64,000 nucleotides of DNA from Variovorax fucosicus (GTDB taxonomy: Bacteria; Pseudomonadota; Gammaproteobacteria; Burkholderiales; Burkholderiaceae_C). The translations under genes and the position numbers were made by a program. The first letter of the stretch is position 1, and each line of letters starts with the position of its first letter. A model generated the notes under the pieces. It was given only the letters and a program-made list of their open reading frames with translations, made no database searches and was not told the DNA's origin. Positions 1-14,164 of the stretch are shown piece after piece. The DNA is taken from contig NZ_JASZYU010000001.1 of the NCBI RefSeq assembly GCF_030316825.1, positions 868,001-932,000 of the forward strand. The letters are read 5' to 3'.

Positions 1-522
1 GCCGACCACGTAGCCGCCGACCACGCCGACCGCGCTGAACACCGCCGCCAGCAGCGGCATCGTGATCACGCCGGCCCAGAAACGCGGCGCGAGGATGCGG
101 CGAACTGGGTCGACCGCCATCATCTCCATCGCGCTGAGCTGCTCGCCGGCCTTCATGAGGCCGATCTCGGCGGTCAGCGACGTGCCTGCACGGCCTGCGA
201 ACAGCAGCGCAGCAACCACGGGGCCGAGTTCGCGCACCAGGCTCAAGGCCACCAGCAGGCCCAACGCCTCCGACGAGCCGTACCGCTGCAAGGTGTAGTA
301 GCCCTGCAGGCCCAGCACGAACCCGACGAACAGGCCCGAGACAGCGATGATCGCCAGCGAGTAATTGCCGAGGAAATGGATCTGGTCGCGCACCAGGCCG
401 AAGCGACGCAAGCTCTTCGCGCCGGGACCGACGAGCTGCACAAACAGGCGCGCTGCGCTGCCGATATCGCCCAGCTTGCTGCGCACCGCGAACCCGACAT
501 CGGCCGGACGCCACCAACTCAT
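1..522 (-). CDS. mlaE: MlaE-type lipid ABC transporter permease (partial)
   Basis: Inner-membrane permease of the Mla system, which moves phospholipids between the outer and inner membranes to keep outer-membrane lipid asymmetry. The visible 174 residues start [13 protein letters not shown] and contain the hydrophobic segments and the conserved permease stretch typical of MlaE, including [19 protein letters not shown] and an [17 protein letters not shown] segment. The C-terminal third lies beyond the window edge. The ATG overlaps the mlaF stop by four bases (ATGA), so the two are translationally coupled; mlaD and the rest of the operon are expected just outside. The family call is clear; only the end is missing. 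Confidence 0.93.
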   Translation of the reverse strand, partial: MSWWRPADVGFAVRSKLGDIGSAARLFVQLVGPGAKSLRRFGLVRDQIHFLGNYSLAIIAVSGLFVGFVLGLQGYYTLQRYGSSEALGLLVALSLVRELGPVVAALLFAGRAGTSLTAEIGLMKAGEQLSAMEMMAVDPVRRILAPRFWAGVITMPLLAAVFSAVGVVGGYVVG

Positions 523-1340
523 GCCCGACCCCCGTCAGAATTGCCGAAATCGTCTTCCACGCTCACGCCCGGATAGTGAAAGTGCACGGGGCCATCGGGC
601 AGCGCATTGACGAACTGGTGCACCAGCGGGTCGACGCTTTCGCGCACCTCGCCGGGCGTTCCCTGGGCCGCGATGCCGCCGTTGGCCAGGATGATCACGT
701 GGTCGGCGATGCGGAAGGTTTCTTCCAGATCGTGCGACACGATGATGCTGGTGAGGCCGAGCGTGTCATTGAGCCGGCGAATCAGCCGCGCCGCCGTTCC
801 GAGCGAAATCGGGTCTAGGCCGGCGAAGGGCTCGTCGTACATCACCAGGTCGGGGTCGAGCGCGATCGCGCGCGCAAGTGCCACGCGCCGCGCCATGCCG
901 CCCGACACCTCGCTCGGCATCAGGTCGCGGGCACCGCGCAGACCGACCGCATCGAGCTTCATGAGCACGATGTCGCGCACCAGCGCTTCGGGCAACAGGG
1001 TGTGCTCGCGCAACGGAAAGGCAACGTTGTCGAGCACGCTCATGTCGGTGAACAAGGCGCCGAACTGGAACAGCATGCCCATGCGCCGCCGTGCTGCGTA
1101 GAGCGCCGGCTGCGCCATCTGGCCGACGTTCTGGCCGTCGAACAGCACTTCGCCGCGCTGGGCGCGCAATTGCCCGCCGACCAGGCGCAACACCGTGGTC
1201 TTGCCCCCGCCCGAGGCGCCCATGAGCGCCGTGACCTTGCCGCGCGGCACGCTGAAAGAGACACCGTCGAGAATGGCGCGCGCGCCGTAGCCGAACGTGA
1301 CGTTCTTGAACTCAACCAGCGGTGGAGGTGCTTTGTCCAT
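519..1340 (-). CDS. mlaF: MlaF-type phospholipid ABC transporter ATPase
   Basis: Cytoplasmic ATPase driving the MlaFEDB phospholipid transporter. The 273-residue protein has a Walker A motif GASGGGKTT (about residues 41-49), a Q-loop, an ABC signature in [13 protein letters not shown] and a Walker B/D-loop in [12 protein letters not shown]. The ATG at 1340 is preferred over a TTG one codon upstream; an in-frame stop at 1365-1367 prevents a longer protein. Oddly, no Shine-Dalgarno sequence precedes the start, which sits a few bases after the T-tract of an intrinsic terminator. The gene may therefore depend on read-through from gltBD or on an unusual initiation. It overlaps mlaE by four bases. 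Confidence 0.95.
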   Translation of the reverse strand: MDKAPPPLVEFKNVTFGYGARAILDGVSFSVPRGKVTALMGASGGGKTTVLRLVGGQLRAQRGEVLFDGQNVGQMAQPALYAARRRMGMLFQFGALFTDMSVLDNVAFPLREHTLLPEALVRDIVLMKLDAVGLRGARDLMPSEVSGGMARRVALARAIALDPDLVMYDEPFAGLDPISLGTAARLIRRLNDTLGLTSIIVSHDLEETFRIADHVIILANGGIAAQGTPGEVRESVDPLVHQFVNALPDGPVHFHYPGVSVEDDFGNSDGGRA

Positions 1341-1345
1341 CAAAT

Positions 1346-1379
1346 AAAAAAGCCGGGCACCTTTTCAGGCATCCCGGCT
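1346..1379 (-). terminator. Intrinsic terminator after gltD, abutting mlaF start
   Basis: On the minus strand, AGCCGGG(AT)GCC pairs with GG(T)GCCCGGCT around a short A-rich loop and is followed by six T residues. This is a classic factor-independent terminator for the gltBD transcript. Its T-run ends only about five bases before the mlaF ATG, leaving essentially no independent leader for mlaF. Confidence 0.85.
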
Positions 1380-1435
1380 CAGGGGTTTCCCCAATAATAA
1401 GGGAAGCACAGGACGTGCCCGCGCGCCCTGCTCGT

Positions 1436-2914
1436 TCAGCGCGGCAGGTCGCTGTATCCCATGAGGAATTCGTCCACGGCGCGTGCAGCCTGACGGCCCT
1501 CGCGGATGGCCCAGACCACCAGCGACTGGCCGCGCCGGATGTCGCCGGCAGCAAACACCTTGGGCACGCTGGTCGCATAGCCACCGGTGAATTCAACCGT
1601 GGCCCTGGCGTTGCCGCGGGCATCCTTCTCGACGCCGAAGGCATCGAGCACGCTCGCCACCGGGCTCACGAAGCCCATGGCAAGCAGCACCAGGTCGGCC
1701 TTGAGGACTTGCTCGCTGCCCGCCACTTCGACCATCTTGCCGTCCTTCCATTCGACGCGAACGGTCTTCAGGCCGGTGACTTTCTTGCCGTCGCCGATGA
1801 ATTCCTTGGTCGAGATCGCGAACTCGCGCTCACAGCCTTCTTCATGGCTGGAGCTGGTGCGCAGCTTGATCGGCCAGTAAGGCCAGGTCATCGGCCGGTT
1901 CTCTTCTTCCGGCGGCTGCGGCATGACCTCGAACTGCGTGACGCTGACCGCACCGTGGCGGTTGCTGGTGCCGACGCAGTCGGAGCCGGTGTCGCCGCCG
2001 CCGATCACGATCACGTGCTTGCCGTCGGCGCGCAGTTGCCCCTTGACCTTGTCGCCTGCATTGACCTTGTTCTGCAGCGGCAGGAACTCCATCGCGAAAT
2101 GGATGCCGTCGAGTTCGCGGCCGGGCACCGGCAGGTCGCGCGACTGCTCGGCGCCGCCGGTCAGCAACACCGCGTCGAACTCCTTGTCGAGTTGCTCGGG
2201 CGTGACGGTTTCCTTGGCCCAGTTGGTGACCTTGGAGCCCTTGCCGAGCGGATCCTTCGCAGCACCGACCATCGCGCCGAGGCGGAAGGTGACGCCCTCG
2301 GCCTTCATTTGCTCGACACGGCGGTCGATGTGCGTCTTTTCCATCTTGAAGTCGGGAATGCCGTAGCGCAGAAGGCCGCCGACGCGGTCGTTCTTTTCGA
2401 ACAGCGTCACGTCATGGCCGACCCGCGCCAACTGCTGCGCCGCCGCCATGCCGGCAGGGCCGGAGCCGACCACGGCGATCTTCTTGCCGGTCTTGTGCTT
2501 CGCGATGCGCGGCGCGACCCAGCCTTCGTCCCAGGCGCGGTCGATGATCGCGTGCTCGATCGACTTGATGCCGATCGCATCGTCGTTCACGTTGAGCACG
2601 CAGGCCGCCTCGCAGGGCGCGGGGCAGATGCGGCCGGTGAACTCCGGGAAGTTGTTGGTCGAATCGAGCACCGCGAAGGCGTTCTGCCAGTCGTCGCGAT
2701 ACACCAGATCATTGAAATCCGGAATGATGTTGTTGACCGGGCAGCCGCTGTTGCAGAACGGCGTGCCGCAGTCCATGCAGCGCGCGCCCTGAACCCGCGC
2801 CTGCTCAGGCGTCAGGCCGACCACGAATTCCTTGTAGTGCTTGACGCGCTCGCCCACGGGCTTGTAGCCCTCCTCGATGCGCTCGTGCTCCATGAAGCCG
2901 GTGATTTTTCCCAT
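1436..2914 (-). CDS. gltD: Glutamate synthase small subunit
   Basis: Beta subunit of NADPH-dependent glutamate synthase (GOGAT). It passes electrons from NADPH through FAD and iron-sulphur centres to the large subunit for glutamate formation from glutamine and 2-oxoglutarate. The protein is 492 residues, normal for the family. Cys46, Cys49, Cys54 and Cys58 form the N-terminal ferredoxin-like cluster region. [13 protein letters not shown] dinucleotide-binding motif and a second GGGDTGSD motif are visible. The start MGKITGF is preceded by AAAGGA at proper spacing. It lies 38 bases after gltB in the same operon, and a strong terminator follows. Confidence 0.97.
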   Translation of the reverse strand: MGKITGFMEHERIEEGYKPVGERVKHYKEFVVGLTPEQARVQGARCMDCGTPFCNSGCPVNNIIPDFNDLVYRDDWQNAFAVLDSTNNFPEFTGRICPAPCEAACVLNVNDDAIGIKSIEHAIIDRAWDEGWVAPRIAKHKTGKKIAVVGSGPAGMAAAQQLARVGHDVTLFEKNDRVGGLLRYGIPDFKMEKTHIDRRVEQMKAEGVTFRLGAMVGAAKDPLGKGSKVTNWAKETVTPEQLDKEFDAVLLTGGAEQSRDLPVPGRELDGIHFAMEFLPLQNKVNAGDKVKGQLRADGKHVIVIGGGDTGSDCVGTSNRHGAVSVTQFEVMPQPPEEENRPMTWPYWPIKLRTSSSHEEGCEREFAISTKEFIGDGKKVTGLKTVRVEWKDGKMVEVAGSEQVLKADLVLLAMGFVSPVASVLDAFGVEKDARGNARATVEFTGGYATSVPKVFAAGDIRRGQSLVVWAIREGRQAARAVDEFLMGYSDLPR

Positions 2915-2952
2915 CGTGCTGTCCTTTTGCTTTTCGTTGTACCGCGGGCGGG

Positions 2953-7692
<4,740 letters not shown>

Positions 7693-7727
7693 TGGGCGCA
7701 CTCCTTCATTTTTTCGCAGGGAAACGG

Positions 7728-7756
7728 AGGATATTGCGTTGCACAAACAATGCCAA
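7728..7756 (-). promoter_or_regulatory. Sigma-70 promoter candidate for gltBD
   Basis: On the minus strand TTGGCA (7756-7751) and TATCCT (7733-7728) are separated by exactly 17 bases. This predicts a transcript starting near 7721, about 30 bases before the gltB ATG. The -35 box lies just downstream of the AT-rich hairpin described at 7779-7817. Confidence 0.5.
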
Positions 7757-7778
7757 GAACTTTAATAGGGGTCAGATT

Positions 7779-7817
7779 CCAATTAAATCCTGAATCTATT
7801 GTTCAGGTATTAATTGG
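7779..7817. repeat. AT-rich imperfect hairpin (REP-like) beside RAYT gene
   Basis: CCAATTAAATCCTGAA (7779-7794) and TTCAGGTATTAATTGG (7802-7817) form a stem matching at 14 of 16 positions around a 7-base loop. It is preceded by AGGGGTCAGATT, the kind of GGTC-containing tract found beside RAYT-linked REP elements. The AT-rich composition (about 7760-7845) contrasts sharply with the GC-rich surroundings, suggesting a mobile or foreign origin. It lies after the 3' end of the transposase gene and upstream of the gltB promoter candidate. Confidence 0.6.
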
Positions 7818-7868
7818 GGACATATTAAAAAGGCAACAATTGATCGTGGCCCGACCACCGAGGTTCGC

Positions 7869-8564
7869 TCAGGCTGAGGGTTCTTTGGGGCGACGTCCGG
7901 CCCGAGCCTTGGCCACACGGCGCGGGGTGGCCGCCTGCAATTTCTCGACGAAGCTGGCGTCGCCAGCGGCCCAGCCCTGAAGCGTGGCTTCCGTCAGCAG
8001 GGTCTGGTCGCGCAACGGAATGCCGGCGCGCACCAGATCCACGTAAGCCGCCTCGCGGGCGAAAGGTGTGTTGCCGAGCGCCCAGTAAAGCGGGTGCGGC
8101 GTGACCAACCGATCGGTGGTCACGCCGATGTAGTGGTTGTGGCTCGACCACGGAAAGTCGCGTGGTTCCGCAACCAGGCCGGCGCGCACCGGATTGAGGT
8201 CGATGTAGGCCATGCACGCGAGCAGATAGCGATCGGTCTGGATCAGCGTGGAGCGATAGCGCCCTTCCCACAGCGTACCGGTACGCTGGTGCCGGTCGTT
8301 GAACCAGCGCACGTAGCTGCGCCCGACCGCCTGCATCAATTTCGGCAAGCCGTCATCGGTGCCTGGCGTGGCCAGCAGATGAAAGTGGTTGCCCATGAGC
8401 ACATAGGCATGCAGCGCCACGCCGAAGCGCGGCGCGTGTTCGGCCAGCAGGGCCAGCATGCGCTCGCGATCGGCGGTGTCGAGAAAGATCGGCTGCCGGT
8501 TGTTGCCGCGCTGGATCACATGGTGCGGCTGATCCGCAAGCGTGAGGCGGGGCAGACGCGCCAT
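7869..8564 (-). mobile_element. REP-associated tyrosine transposase (RAYT, Y1 HUH family)
   Basis: A 231-residue Y1/IS200-like single-strand transposase of the REP-associated (RAYT) type. His60-Phe-His62 in GNHFHLL is the HUH metal-binding pair, Tyr84 in GRSYVRWFN is the probable catalytic tyrosine, and GTLWEGRY and YIDLNPVRAGL are typical RAYT motifs. RAYTs are usually single-copy domesticated genes that mobilise short palindromic REP sequences. The C-terminus is basic (RRVAKARAGRRPK). There are no flanking insertion-sequence ends; the nearby hairpin (7779-7817) is the best candidate for its substrate. It lies 15 bases after the methyltransferase gene, on the same strand. Confidence 0.9.
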
Positions 8565-8579
8565 TGCAAGTGCTCCGGT

Positions 8580-9452
8580 TCAGGCCGGCAGGCGGAAACG
8601 CGTCTCCAGCAGCGCGTCCAGCCCGAACTGCGACAGCAACTCGCGCAGCCGTTGCGCGGCGGCGGCTTTGCGCTGCCCGGTGTGGCGCGCGATGATCAAC
8701 TCGTTTTTCATGCTGTGCTCCCAGCCGACAAGCTCGGTCACCGTGACCTGGTAGCCATGCGCCTCGAGCAGCAGGCAGCGCAACACGTTGGTGAGCTGGC
8801 TGCCGATTTCGCGCGTGTGCAGCGGATGTCGCCACAACTCGGCCAGCGGCGTGCGCGCCAGCGCCAACGCCTTGGTTTCCCGCAGGCAGGCGGCGACCTC
8901 GGCCTGGCAACACGGCACCAGCACCATGAACCGGGCCTGCTTGGCGAGGCCGAACGCGATCGCATCGTCAGTCGCGGTGTCGCAGGCGTGCAACGCCGTG
9001 ACCACATCGATCTGCGCCGGCAATTCGGGCGAGTCGGCCGACTCGGCCACCGTCAGGTTCAGGAACGCCATGCGCTCGAAACCGAGCCGCATCGCCAGCG
9101 CCTTCGATTGCGCGACCAGTTCGCCGCGCGTTTCGATGCCATAGACCCGGCCTCCGCCCAGCGCCTTGAAAAACAGGTCGTAGATGATGAAGCCGAGGTA
9201 CGACTTGCCGGCGCCGTGGTCGGCCAGTGTGGCTTGTGCGCCCTCTCCCGGCAACTCGCGCAGCAGCTTCTCGATGAACTGGAACAGGTGATAAACCTGC
9301 TTGAGCTTGCGCCGCGAGTCCTGATTGAGCCGGCCCTCACGCGTGAGGATGTGCAACGCCTTGAGCAACTCGACCGACTGCCCCGGACGAACCGCCTCGG
9401 CCAGCTCGGCCTCGGCGCGGGCCGCTCGGGCGGGCTTCGCGAGTGTCTTCAT
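8580..9452 (-). CDS. Class I SAM-dependent methyltransferase (METTL25/Methyltransf_32-like)
   Basis: A 290-residue protein with a Rossmann-type SAM-binding motif in LADHGAGKSYLGF, an acidic ribose-binding position in GIETRGE, and a following DVVTALHACDTATDD segment. This resembles the Methyltransf_32 family, which includes METTL25-like proteins. A VPCCQAEV motif is also family-like. The substrate is not known. The start MKTLAKPARA overlaps the DUF1415 gene stop by four bases (ATGA), placing it in the dgt-MFS-DUF1415 chain. The longer upstream frame is read-through only. Confidence 0.85.
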   Translation of the reverse strand: MKTLAKPARAARAEAELAEAVRPGQSVELLKALHILTREGRLNQDSRRKLKQVYHLFQFIEKLLRELPGEGAQATLADHGAGKSYLGFIIYDLFFKALGGGRVYGIETRGELVAQSKALAMRLGFERMAFLNLTVAESADSPELPAQIDVVTALHACDTATDDAIAFGLAKQARFMVLVPCCQAEVAACLRETKALALARTPLAELWRHPLHTREIGSQLTNVLRCLLLEAHGYQVTVTELVGWEHSMKNELIIARHTGQRKAAAAQRLRELLSQFGLDALLETRFRLPA

Positions 9453-10018
9453 GGCTTGGCCGCCCCGGGGCCGACGTCGAGCGCGGCCCAACCGGTGTGG
9501 CCCAACGCCTGCAGGGTGTCGATATTGCGCTCGAAGATGGCTTCAGCTTCGGGGAACGCGTCGACTGCGCGGCTCACGCTGTCTTCACGCAGCAGATGCA
9601 GCGTGGGGTACGGCGCGCGGTTGGTCGCATTGCCGATGTCGTCGTGCTCGGTGCCGCCGAACTGGAATCGCGGATGAAAGCTGGCGAGCTGCAGCACGCC
9701 ATCGAAGCCGGCTCGTGCCAGCTTGCGCTCGGCGCGCGCGGCGAGGTCGTTGAAATCGAGAAAGTCAGGCAAGGTGTTGGGCGCGATCAAAAGCGTAGTG
9801 TCGCGCACCGACGCACCGCAGGCGACGAGGGCTTCTGCCTCGGCCACCAGCGCATCGATCAGTTGATGCTCATCCTCTGCCAGATAGACCGCCCAGTGGA
9901 TCTGCCCCTTCACATGCACCGCCTTGGCGAACGGGCACAGATTGAGTCCGATCACGGCACGCGCCAGCCAGCGCTCGGTGTCGGCAAGCGCCTGCGCAGC
10001 GGTCACACCGGGGGTCAT
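9449..10018 (-). CDS. DUF1415 family protein
   Basis: A 189-residue protein matching the DUF1415 family, common in proteobacteria and without known function. The conserved N-terminal WLARAVIGLNLCPFAKAV motif, with a Leu-Cys-Pro-Phe core, is present. The HPRFQFGGTEHDDIGNATNRAPYPTLHLLRE stretch carries several invariant polar residues and could be an active or metal site. There is no signal peptide or membrane segment. The gene overlaps its upstream and downstream neighbours by four bases each, so it is co-translated with an MFS transporter and a methyltransferase. No function is assigned. Confidence 0.88.
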   Translation of the reverse strand: MTPGVTAAQALADTERWLARAVIGLNLCPFAKAVHVKGQIHWAVYLAEDEHQLIDALVAEAEALVACGASVRDTTLLIAPNTLPDFLDFNDLAARAERKLARAGFDGVLQLASFHPRFQFGGTEHDDIGNATNRAPYPTLHLLREDSVSRAVDAFPEAEAIFERNIDTLQALGHTGWAALDVGPGAAKP

Positions 10019-11262
10019 GCCAAGGCGCCCCGCGATGCCGTTCGCAGGCGGGACGCCAGCGCGATGCCAGCCAGCGAACACGCCAGCGCGACGACCCACG
10101 TCCACTGCCAGCCGCCAACGCGATGCGCGATCCAGGCGACCAGCGGCGGCGCGAGGAACTGCCCGAGCGCCGAGGCCTGCTGCATCATGCCGACGGTGGT
10201 CGACACGGTCGAAGGCCCCGGCGCCAGTCGCACCGACAGCATGAACAGCGTGGCCGGCACCATGCCGCCCGCCAGCGAAAACACGCAGACCGCCGCATAG
10301 CGCAACGCCGCCGGCAACATGATTGCATCGGCGCCCTGTCCCCATTGCGCGAAAGCAGCCAGGCTGCCGAGCGCCATTGCAGCGAAGCCCCACCGCAACA
10401 GGCGGGCGGGCGCCGCACCTTGCTGCAACCAGCGGCCGCCCGCGACATTGCCGACGATGTTCATGGCGGCGGCCAACGCCGTGAGCACCGCGCTCCAGCT
10501 GGACGGCACGCCGGCCCCCGCATAGATCGCGGGCAGAAAACCGATCACCGCCATCCATTGCGCGGAATAGACCGCGAAGGCGAGCGAAACGATCCATGGC
10601 CCGGCCGCGCCGAGCGTGGCGCGCAAGCGGTCGGGCCAGCCCGTGGTTGCCGCGGCGGCCGTCGCACGGAGGCGATCGGGTGGCACCACCGCTGCCACCC
10701 ACAGCGTGGTGCCAGCCGACAAGAGAGCCAACGCCCACCACCACCCCGGCCAACCGGCCCACGCGATCACGGTCGGGCCGCAAAGCAGTGCCAGCGCGAC
10801 GCCGAGCGGCATGTAGGCACCCCAAAGGCCCATCGCGGCCTTCTCTGCGCCGGACGGCGCCATCGCACGGATCAATCCCGGCGCCGGCATCACGGTCAGC
10901 AGGAAACCCACGCCCTCGAGTGCGCGCAGGGCCAGCAGCCAAACCACCACCTGCGGCGCGCCAATGTGTCCGACAAGGCCACCCAGCAGGCTGGCCAGCG
11001 TGACGATCGAAAGCCCGATCAGCATGCTGCGACGCAGCCCGATCTTGTCGGCCGCGAGCCCGACCACAAGGCCCAGCGTCATGCCGGCCAGTTGAACCAG
11101 CGACAGCATGAAACCAGCTTCGACCAGGGTCAGGCCGAGGCTCGCCTGCAAGGCAGGCACGGCCGGTGGCAGCTTGCCGAGATGCAGGGCCACGCCGACG
11201 CCGGCCGCAATGACGGCCAGGGCCGCGACCGGCACACGCGATCGTTCGACCACCGCGCTCAT
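10015..11262 (-). CDS. MFS transporter (CynX/NimT-like)
   Basis: A 415-residue polytopic inner-membrane protein with about 12 hydrophobic helices and the family motif between helices 2 and 3 (GLAADKIGLRRSMLIG). It resembles the CynX/NimT group of the major facilitator superfamily, whose members carry cyanate, 2-nitroimidazole-like or other small organic anions or drugs. The substrate cannot be read from the sequence. It overlaps dgt (upstream) and the DUF1415 gene (downstream) by four bases, so it belongs to the same transcript. Confidence 0.88.
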   Translation of the reverse strand: MSAVVERSRVPVAALAVIAAGVGVALHLGKLPPAVPALQASLGLTLVEAGFMLSLVQLAGMTLGLVVGLAADKIGLRRSMLIGLSIVTLASLLGGLVGHIGAPQVVVWLLALRALEGVGFLLTVMPAPGLIRAMAPSGAEKAAMGLWGAYMPLGVALALLCGPTVIAWAGWPGWWWALALLSAGTTLWVAAVVPPDRLRATAAAATTGWPDRLRATLGAAGPWIVSLAFAVYSAQWMAVIGFLPAIYAGAGVPSSWSAVLTALAAAMNIVGNVAGGRWLQQGAAPARLLRWGFAAMALGSLAAFAQWGQGADAIMLPAALRYAAVCVFSLAGGMVPATLFMLSVRLAPGPSTVSTTVGMMQQASALGQFLAPPLVAWIAHRVGGWQWTWVVALACSLAGIALASRLRTASRGALA

Positions 11263-12392
11263 AGCACCCAGCGCCGCCCGGTGAGGCGCTCGTGCTCGCG
11301 CATCGCAAAACGATCCGTCATGCCGGCGATGTAGTCGGCCACCGCGCGCTCCCGGTCGCTGCGATCGGCGAAAGAATCCGCCATTTCGTCGGGCGTGTCG
11401 CAGTATGCCGAGAACAGCTCTTTCACAACCTCCTGCGCTTGTGCAGTGGTTTGCATGACCTGCGGGTGCCGGTACAGGTTGCGAAACAAGAACTGCTTCA
11501 GGGCCGTCGACTCGCCTCGCATGGCCGTGCTGAACAGCACGAGCGGGCCGGCCCGTCGCGCCACATCGGCATCGACGGGTGCCGCGGCATCGAGCGCGGC
11601 GCGCGTGGCGTCGATCACGTCGTACACCTGCGCGCTCAGCATGCGGCGGATGGCCTCGTACAGCACGCGCCGGCCCTGCAGTTGCGGATGGTCGGCCATG
11701 GTCTCGGCGCGGTAGCGCTCGAACAGGTCGACCTCGGCCAGATCCTCGATGCGGATCAGCCCCGAGCGCACGCCGTCATCGATGTCGTGGGCGTTGTAGG
11801 CGATTTCGTCGGCCAGGTTGCAGAGTTGCGCTTCGAGCGAGGGCTGGATTCGATCGAGAAAGCGACGCGCGACGCCATCGGGCTCGGCCGCTTCGAGCCG
11901 TTCGGCGTTGGCACGCGAGCAATGCTTCAGGATGCCCTCGCGCGTCTCGAAGCTCAGGTTGAGGCCGTCGTACTGCGGATACCGGTGCTCCAGTTCGTCG
12001 ACCATGCGCAGGCTCTGCAGGTTGTGCTCGAAGCCGCCATGCCCGGCCATGCAGGCATCGAGCGCGTCCTGCCCCGCATGCCCGAACGGTGTGTGGCCCA
12101 GGTCGTGCGCCAGCGCGATTGCCTCGACGAGGTCTTCGTTGAGTTGCAGCGCGCGGCCGATCGAACGGCCCAATTGCGCGACCTCGAGCGAGTGCGTGAG
12201 ACGGGTGCGAAAGAGATCGCCTTCGTGGTTCAGGAAGACCTGGGTCTTGTAGACCAGCCGGCGAAACGCCGTCGAATGGACGATCCGATCGCGGTCGCGC
12301 TGGAACGCGTTGCGCGTCGGTGCAGGTGGCTCAGGATGGCGGCGACCACGCGAAAGGGCGGGATCGCAGGCGTAACAGGCAAGTGCGGTCAT
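11259..12392 (-). CDS. dgt: dGTP triphosphohydrolase-like HD protein
   Basis: A 377-residue deoxyguanosinetriphosphate triphosphohydrolase-like protein of the short (type II) class, which hydrolyses dNTPs to nucleosides and triphosphate. The HD metal site is visible: His in TRLTHSLEVAQ, His-Asp in ALAHDLGHTPFGHAG, and a downstream Asp in DEIAYNAHDIDDG. The N-terminal RDRDRIVHSTAFRRLVYKTQVF box is diagnostic of the family. It starts the chain of ATGA-coupled genes running toward the RAYT and follows aroB by 67 bases, as often seen in beta-proteobacteria. Confidence 0.94.
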   Translation of the reverse strand: MTALACYACDPALSRGRRHPEPPAPTRNAFQRDRDRIVHSTAFRRLVYKTQVFLNHEGDLFRTRLTHSLEVAQLGRSIGRALQLNEDLVEAIALAHDLGHTPFGHAGQDALDACMAGHGGFEHNLQSLRMVDELEHRYPQYDGLNLSFETREGILKHCSRANAERLEAAEPDGVARRFLDRIQPSLEAQLCNLADEIAYNAHDIDDGVRSGLIRIEDLAEVDLFERYRAETMADHPQLQGRRVLYEAIRRMLSAQVYDVIDATRAALDAAAPVDADVARRAGPLVLFSTAMRGESTALKQFLFRNLYRHPQVMQTTAQAQEVVKELFSAYCDTPDEMADSFADRSDRERAVADYIAGMTDRFAMREHERLTGRRWVL

Positions 12393-12459
12393 CTCAAGCC
12401 CGAAAGGCCTGAATCGCCCGACCTTCGAGCGCCGGACGGTCTCCTTTTGATGGCACCTG

Positions 12460-13560
12460 TCAAACGGCGCAGCATTCCACCAGCACCTCGCGCACCAGCG
12501 CTTCGGGCGCAGCGCGCATCACGGCAGAACCAGGCCGTTCCAGCAGCACGAAACGGATCTCGCCACCCTCGGATTTTTTGTCGATGCGCATGAGCTCGAG
12601 GTAACGCTCGACGCCCAATGCCGGGCCCACCACCGGGAGACCAGCGCGCTCGACCAGCCCGGTGAATCGTGTGACGAAGGCTTCGTCGACGCCGCCGAGG
12701 CGCTGTGACAGCCGGGCTGCCATCACCATGCCGCAGCCGACCGCCTCTCCGTGAAGCCATTCGCCATAGCCGAGCCCCGACTCGATCGCGTGGCCGAAGG
12801 TATGGCCGAAGTTGAGGATCGCGCGCAGCCCGGACTCGCGTTCGTCCTGGCCCACGACCTCGGCCTTGATCTCGCAACTGCGCTTCACCGCATGAGCCAG
12901 CGCCTCGGGATCGCGCGCGACCAGCGCATCGACGTTCGCTTCGATCCAGTCGAAAAACGCCATGTCATAGATCGGACCGTACTTGATGATCTCGCCCAGG
13001 CCGGCACTGAGTTCACGTGCCGGCAACGTGGCGAGCGTGCCCAGGTCGCACAGCACCAGCTGCGGCTGGTAGAAGGCGCCGATCATGTTCTTGCCGAGCG
13101 GGTGGTTGATGGCCGTCTTGCCGCCGACCGACGAATCGACCTGCGCCAGCAAGGTGGTCGGCACCTGCACGAACGGCACGCCGCGCATGTAGCTGGCGGC
13201 GGCAAAACCCGTCATGTCGCCGACCACCCCGCCGCCGAGCGCGAACAGCACGGTCTTGCGGTCGCAGCCATGGCTGAGCAGCGCGTCGAAGATCAGGTTG
13301 AGCGTGAGCCAGTCCTTGTGGGCTTCACCGTCGGGCAGCTCCAGCAGGTGCACGGAGCGGAAGCGCTTGCGCAGCACGGTGCACAACTGCCGCGCATAGA
13401 GCGGCGAAACCGTGGTGTTGCTGACGACCATGGCGCTGGTCGCGGCAGGCAAGGCGTCGTAGCTTTCCGGATCGTCCATCAACCCGTTTCCGATCAGGAT
13501 CGGATAGCTGCGATCGCCGAGTTCGATCTCGACACGTTCCAGAGTGGCGTTCAGGGGCAT
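12460..13560 (-). CDS. aroB: 3-dehydroquinate synthase
   Basis: Second enzyme of the shikimate pathway, converting DAHP to 3-dehydroquinate with NAD+ and a divalent metal. The 366-residue length is typical. Visible family motifs include the NAD-binding [19 protein letters not shown] segment and the [22 protein letters not shown] substrate/metal region. Zinc ligands are expected at Glu in [10 protein letters not shown], His in [11 protein letters not shown], and His in GEAVGCGM's vicinity (WLHGEAV). It lies 31 bases after aroK and shares its transcript. Confidence 0.97.
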   Translation of the reverse strand: MPLNATLERVEIELGDRSYPILIGNGLMDDPESYDALPAATSAMVVSNTTVSPLYARQLCTVLRKRFRSVHLLELPDGEAHKDWLTLNLIFDALLSHGCDRKTVLFALGGGVVGDMTGFAAASYMRGVPFVQVPTTLLAQVDSSVGGKTAINHPLGKNMIGAFYQPQLVLCDLGTLATLPARELSAGLGEIIKYGPIYDMAFFDWIEANVDALVARDPEALAHAVKRSCEIKAEVVGQDERESGLRAILNFGHTFGHAIESGLGYGEWLHGEAVGCGMVMAARLSQRLGGVDEAFVTRFTGLVERAGLPVVGPALGVERYLELMRIDKKSEGGEIRFVLLERPGSAVMRAAPEALVREVLVECCAV

Positions 13561-13591
13561 TCCCCGAGTTTAGGCGCAGCGCGCAACCCGG

Positions 13592-14140
13592 TCAGTCGTG
13601 CGGAAGCTCGGGCGGCGGCTCGGGCACGACGATGCCGGCCAGTTCAAGCTGCATCACGATGATGTTGACCAGCATGGCGACCGATGGCCGGCCCGTCTCC
13701 ACCACGTCATGCGCGGTCTCCCGGTACAGCGGGTCACGCGCGCTGTGCAGTTCGCGCAAACGGCCCAGCGGGTCGGCCACCTGCAGCAACGGGCGCTTGA
13801 CGTCGTGGCGCAGGCGCCGGAACAGATCTTCCGGCGTGGAGCGCAGGTAGATGACGTGGAAACGATCGCGCAGCTGCGCACGATTGCATTCGCGAATCAC
13901 CGAGCCACCGCCGGTTGCCACCACGCCCGAGGGGTTCGCCGCCAGGTCGGCAATCACCTGCTGTTCGACCTCCCGGAAACGGGTCTCGCCCTCGCGCTCG
14001 AAGAAGTCGCGGATCGAGCAGCCGACGCGCTGCTCGACGACGTGGTCAGTGTCGATAAAAGGGAGTTGCAGGCGCTGCCCGAGGCGCCGGCCCACTGCGG
14101 ATTTTCCGGCGCCGGGCAAGCCGACGAGCGCGACCGCCAT
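13592..14140 (-). CDS. aroK: Shikimate kinase
   Basis: Phosphorylates shikimate at the 3-hydroxyl using ATP. The 182-residue protein has a P-loop GLPGAGKSAVG, the shikimate-binding FIDTDHVVEQ and GETRFREVE motifs, and GVVATGGGSV. The ATG at 14140 begins directly at the usual kinase N-terminus (MAVALVG). A TTG four codons upstream (14152) could also serve and gives 186 residues. The order pilQ-aroK-aroB is the conserved proteobacterial arrangement, and pilQ ends just upstream. Confidence 0.95.
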   Translation of the reverse strand: MAVALVGLPGAGKSAVGRRLGQRLQLPFIDTDHVVEQRVGCSIRDFFEREGETRFREVEQQVIADLAANPSGVVATGGGSVIRECNRAQLRDRFHVIYLRSTPEDLFRRLRHDVKRPLLQVADPLGRLRELHSARDPLYRETAHDVVETGRPSVAMLVNIIVMQLELAGIVVPEPPPELPHD

Positions 14141-14164
14141 GCGGTTCAGCAAACACCGCGCGCG

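Noticed and set aside
9449..11308. One 619-codon frame that appears to fuse DUF1415 to a long N-terminal part
   Set aside because: The upstream portion is the out-of-frame shadow of the MFS gene; the real DUF1415 start is at 10018, with an ATGA overlap.
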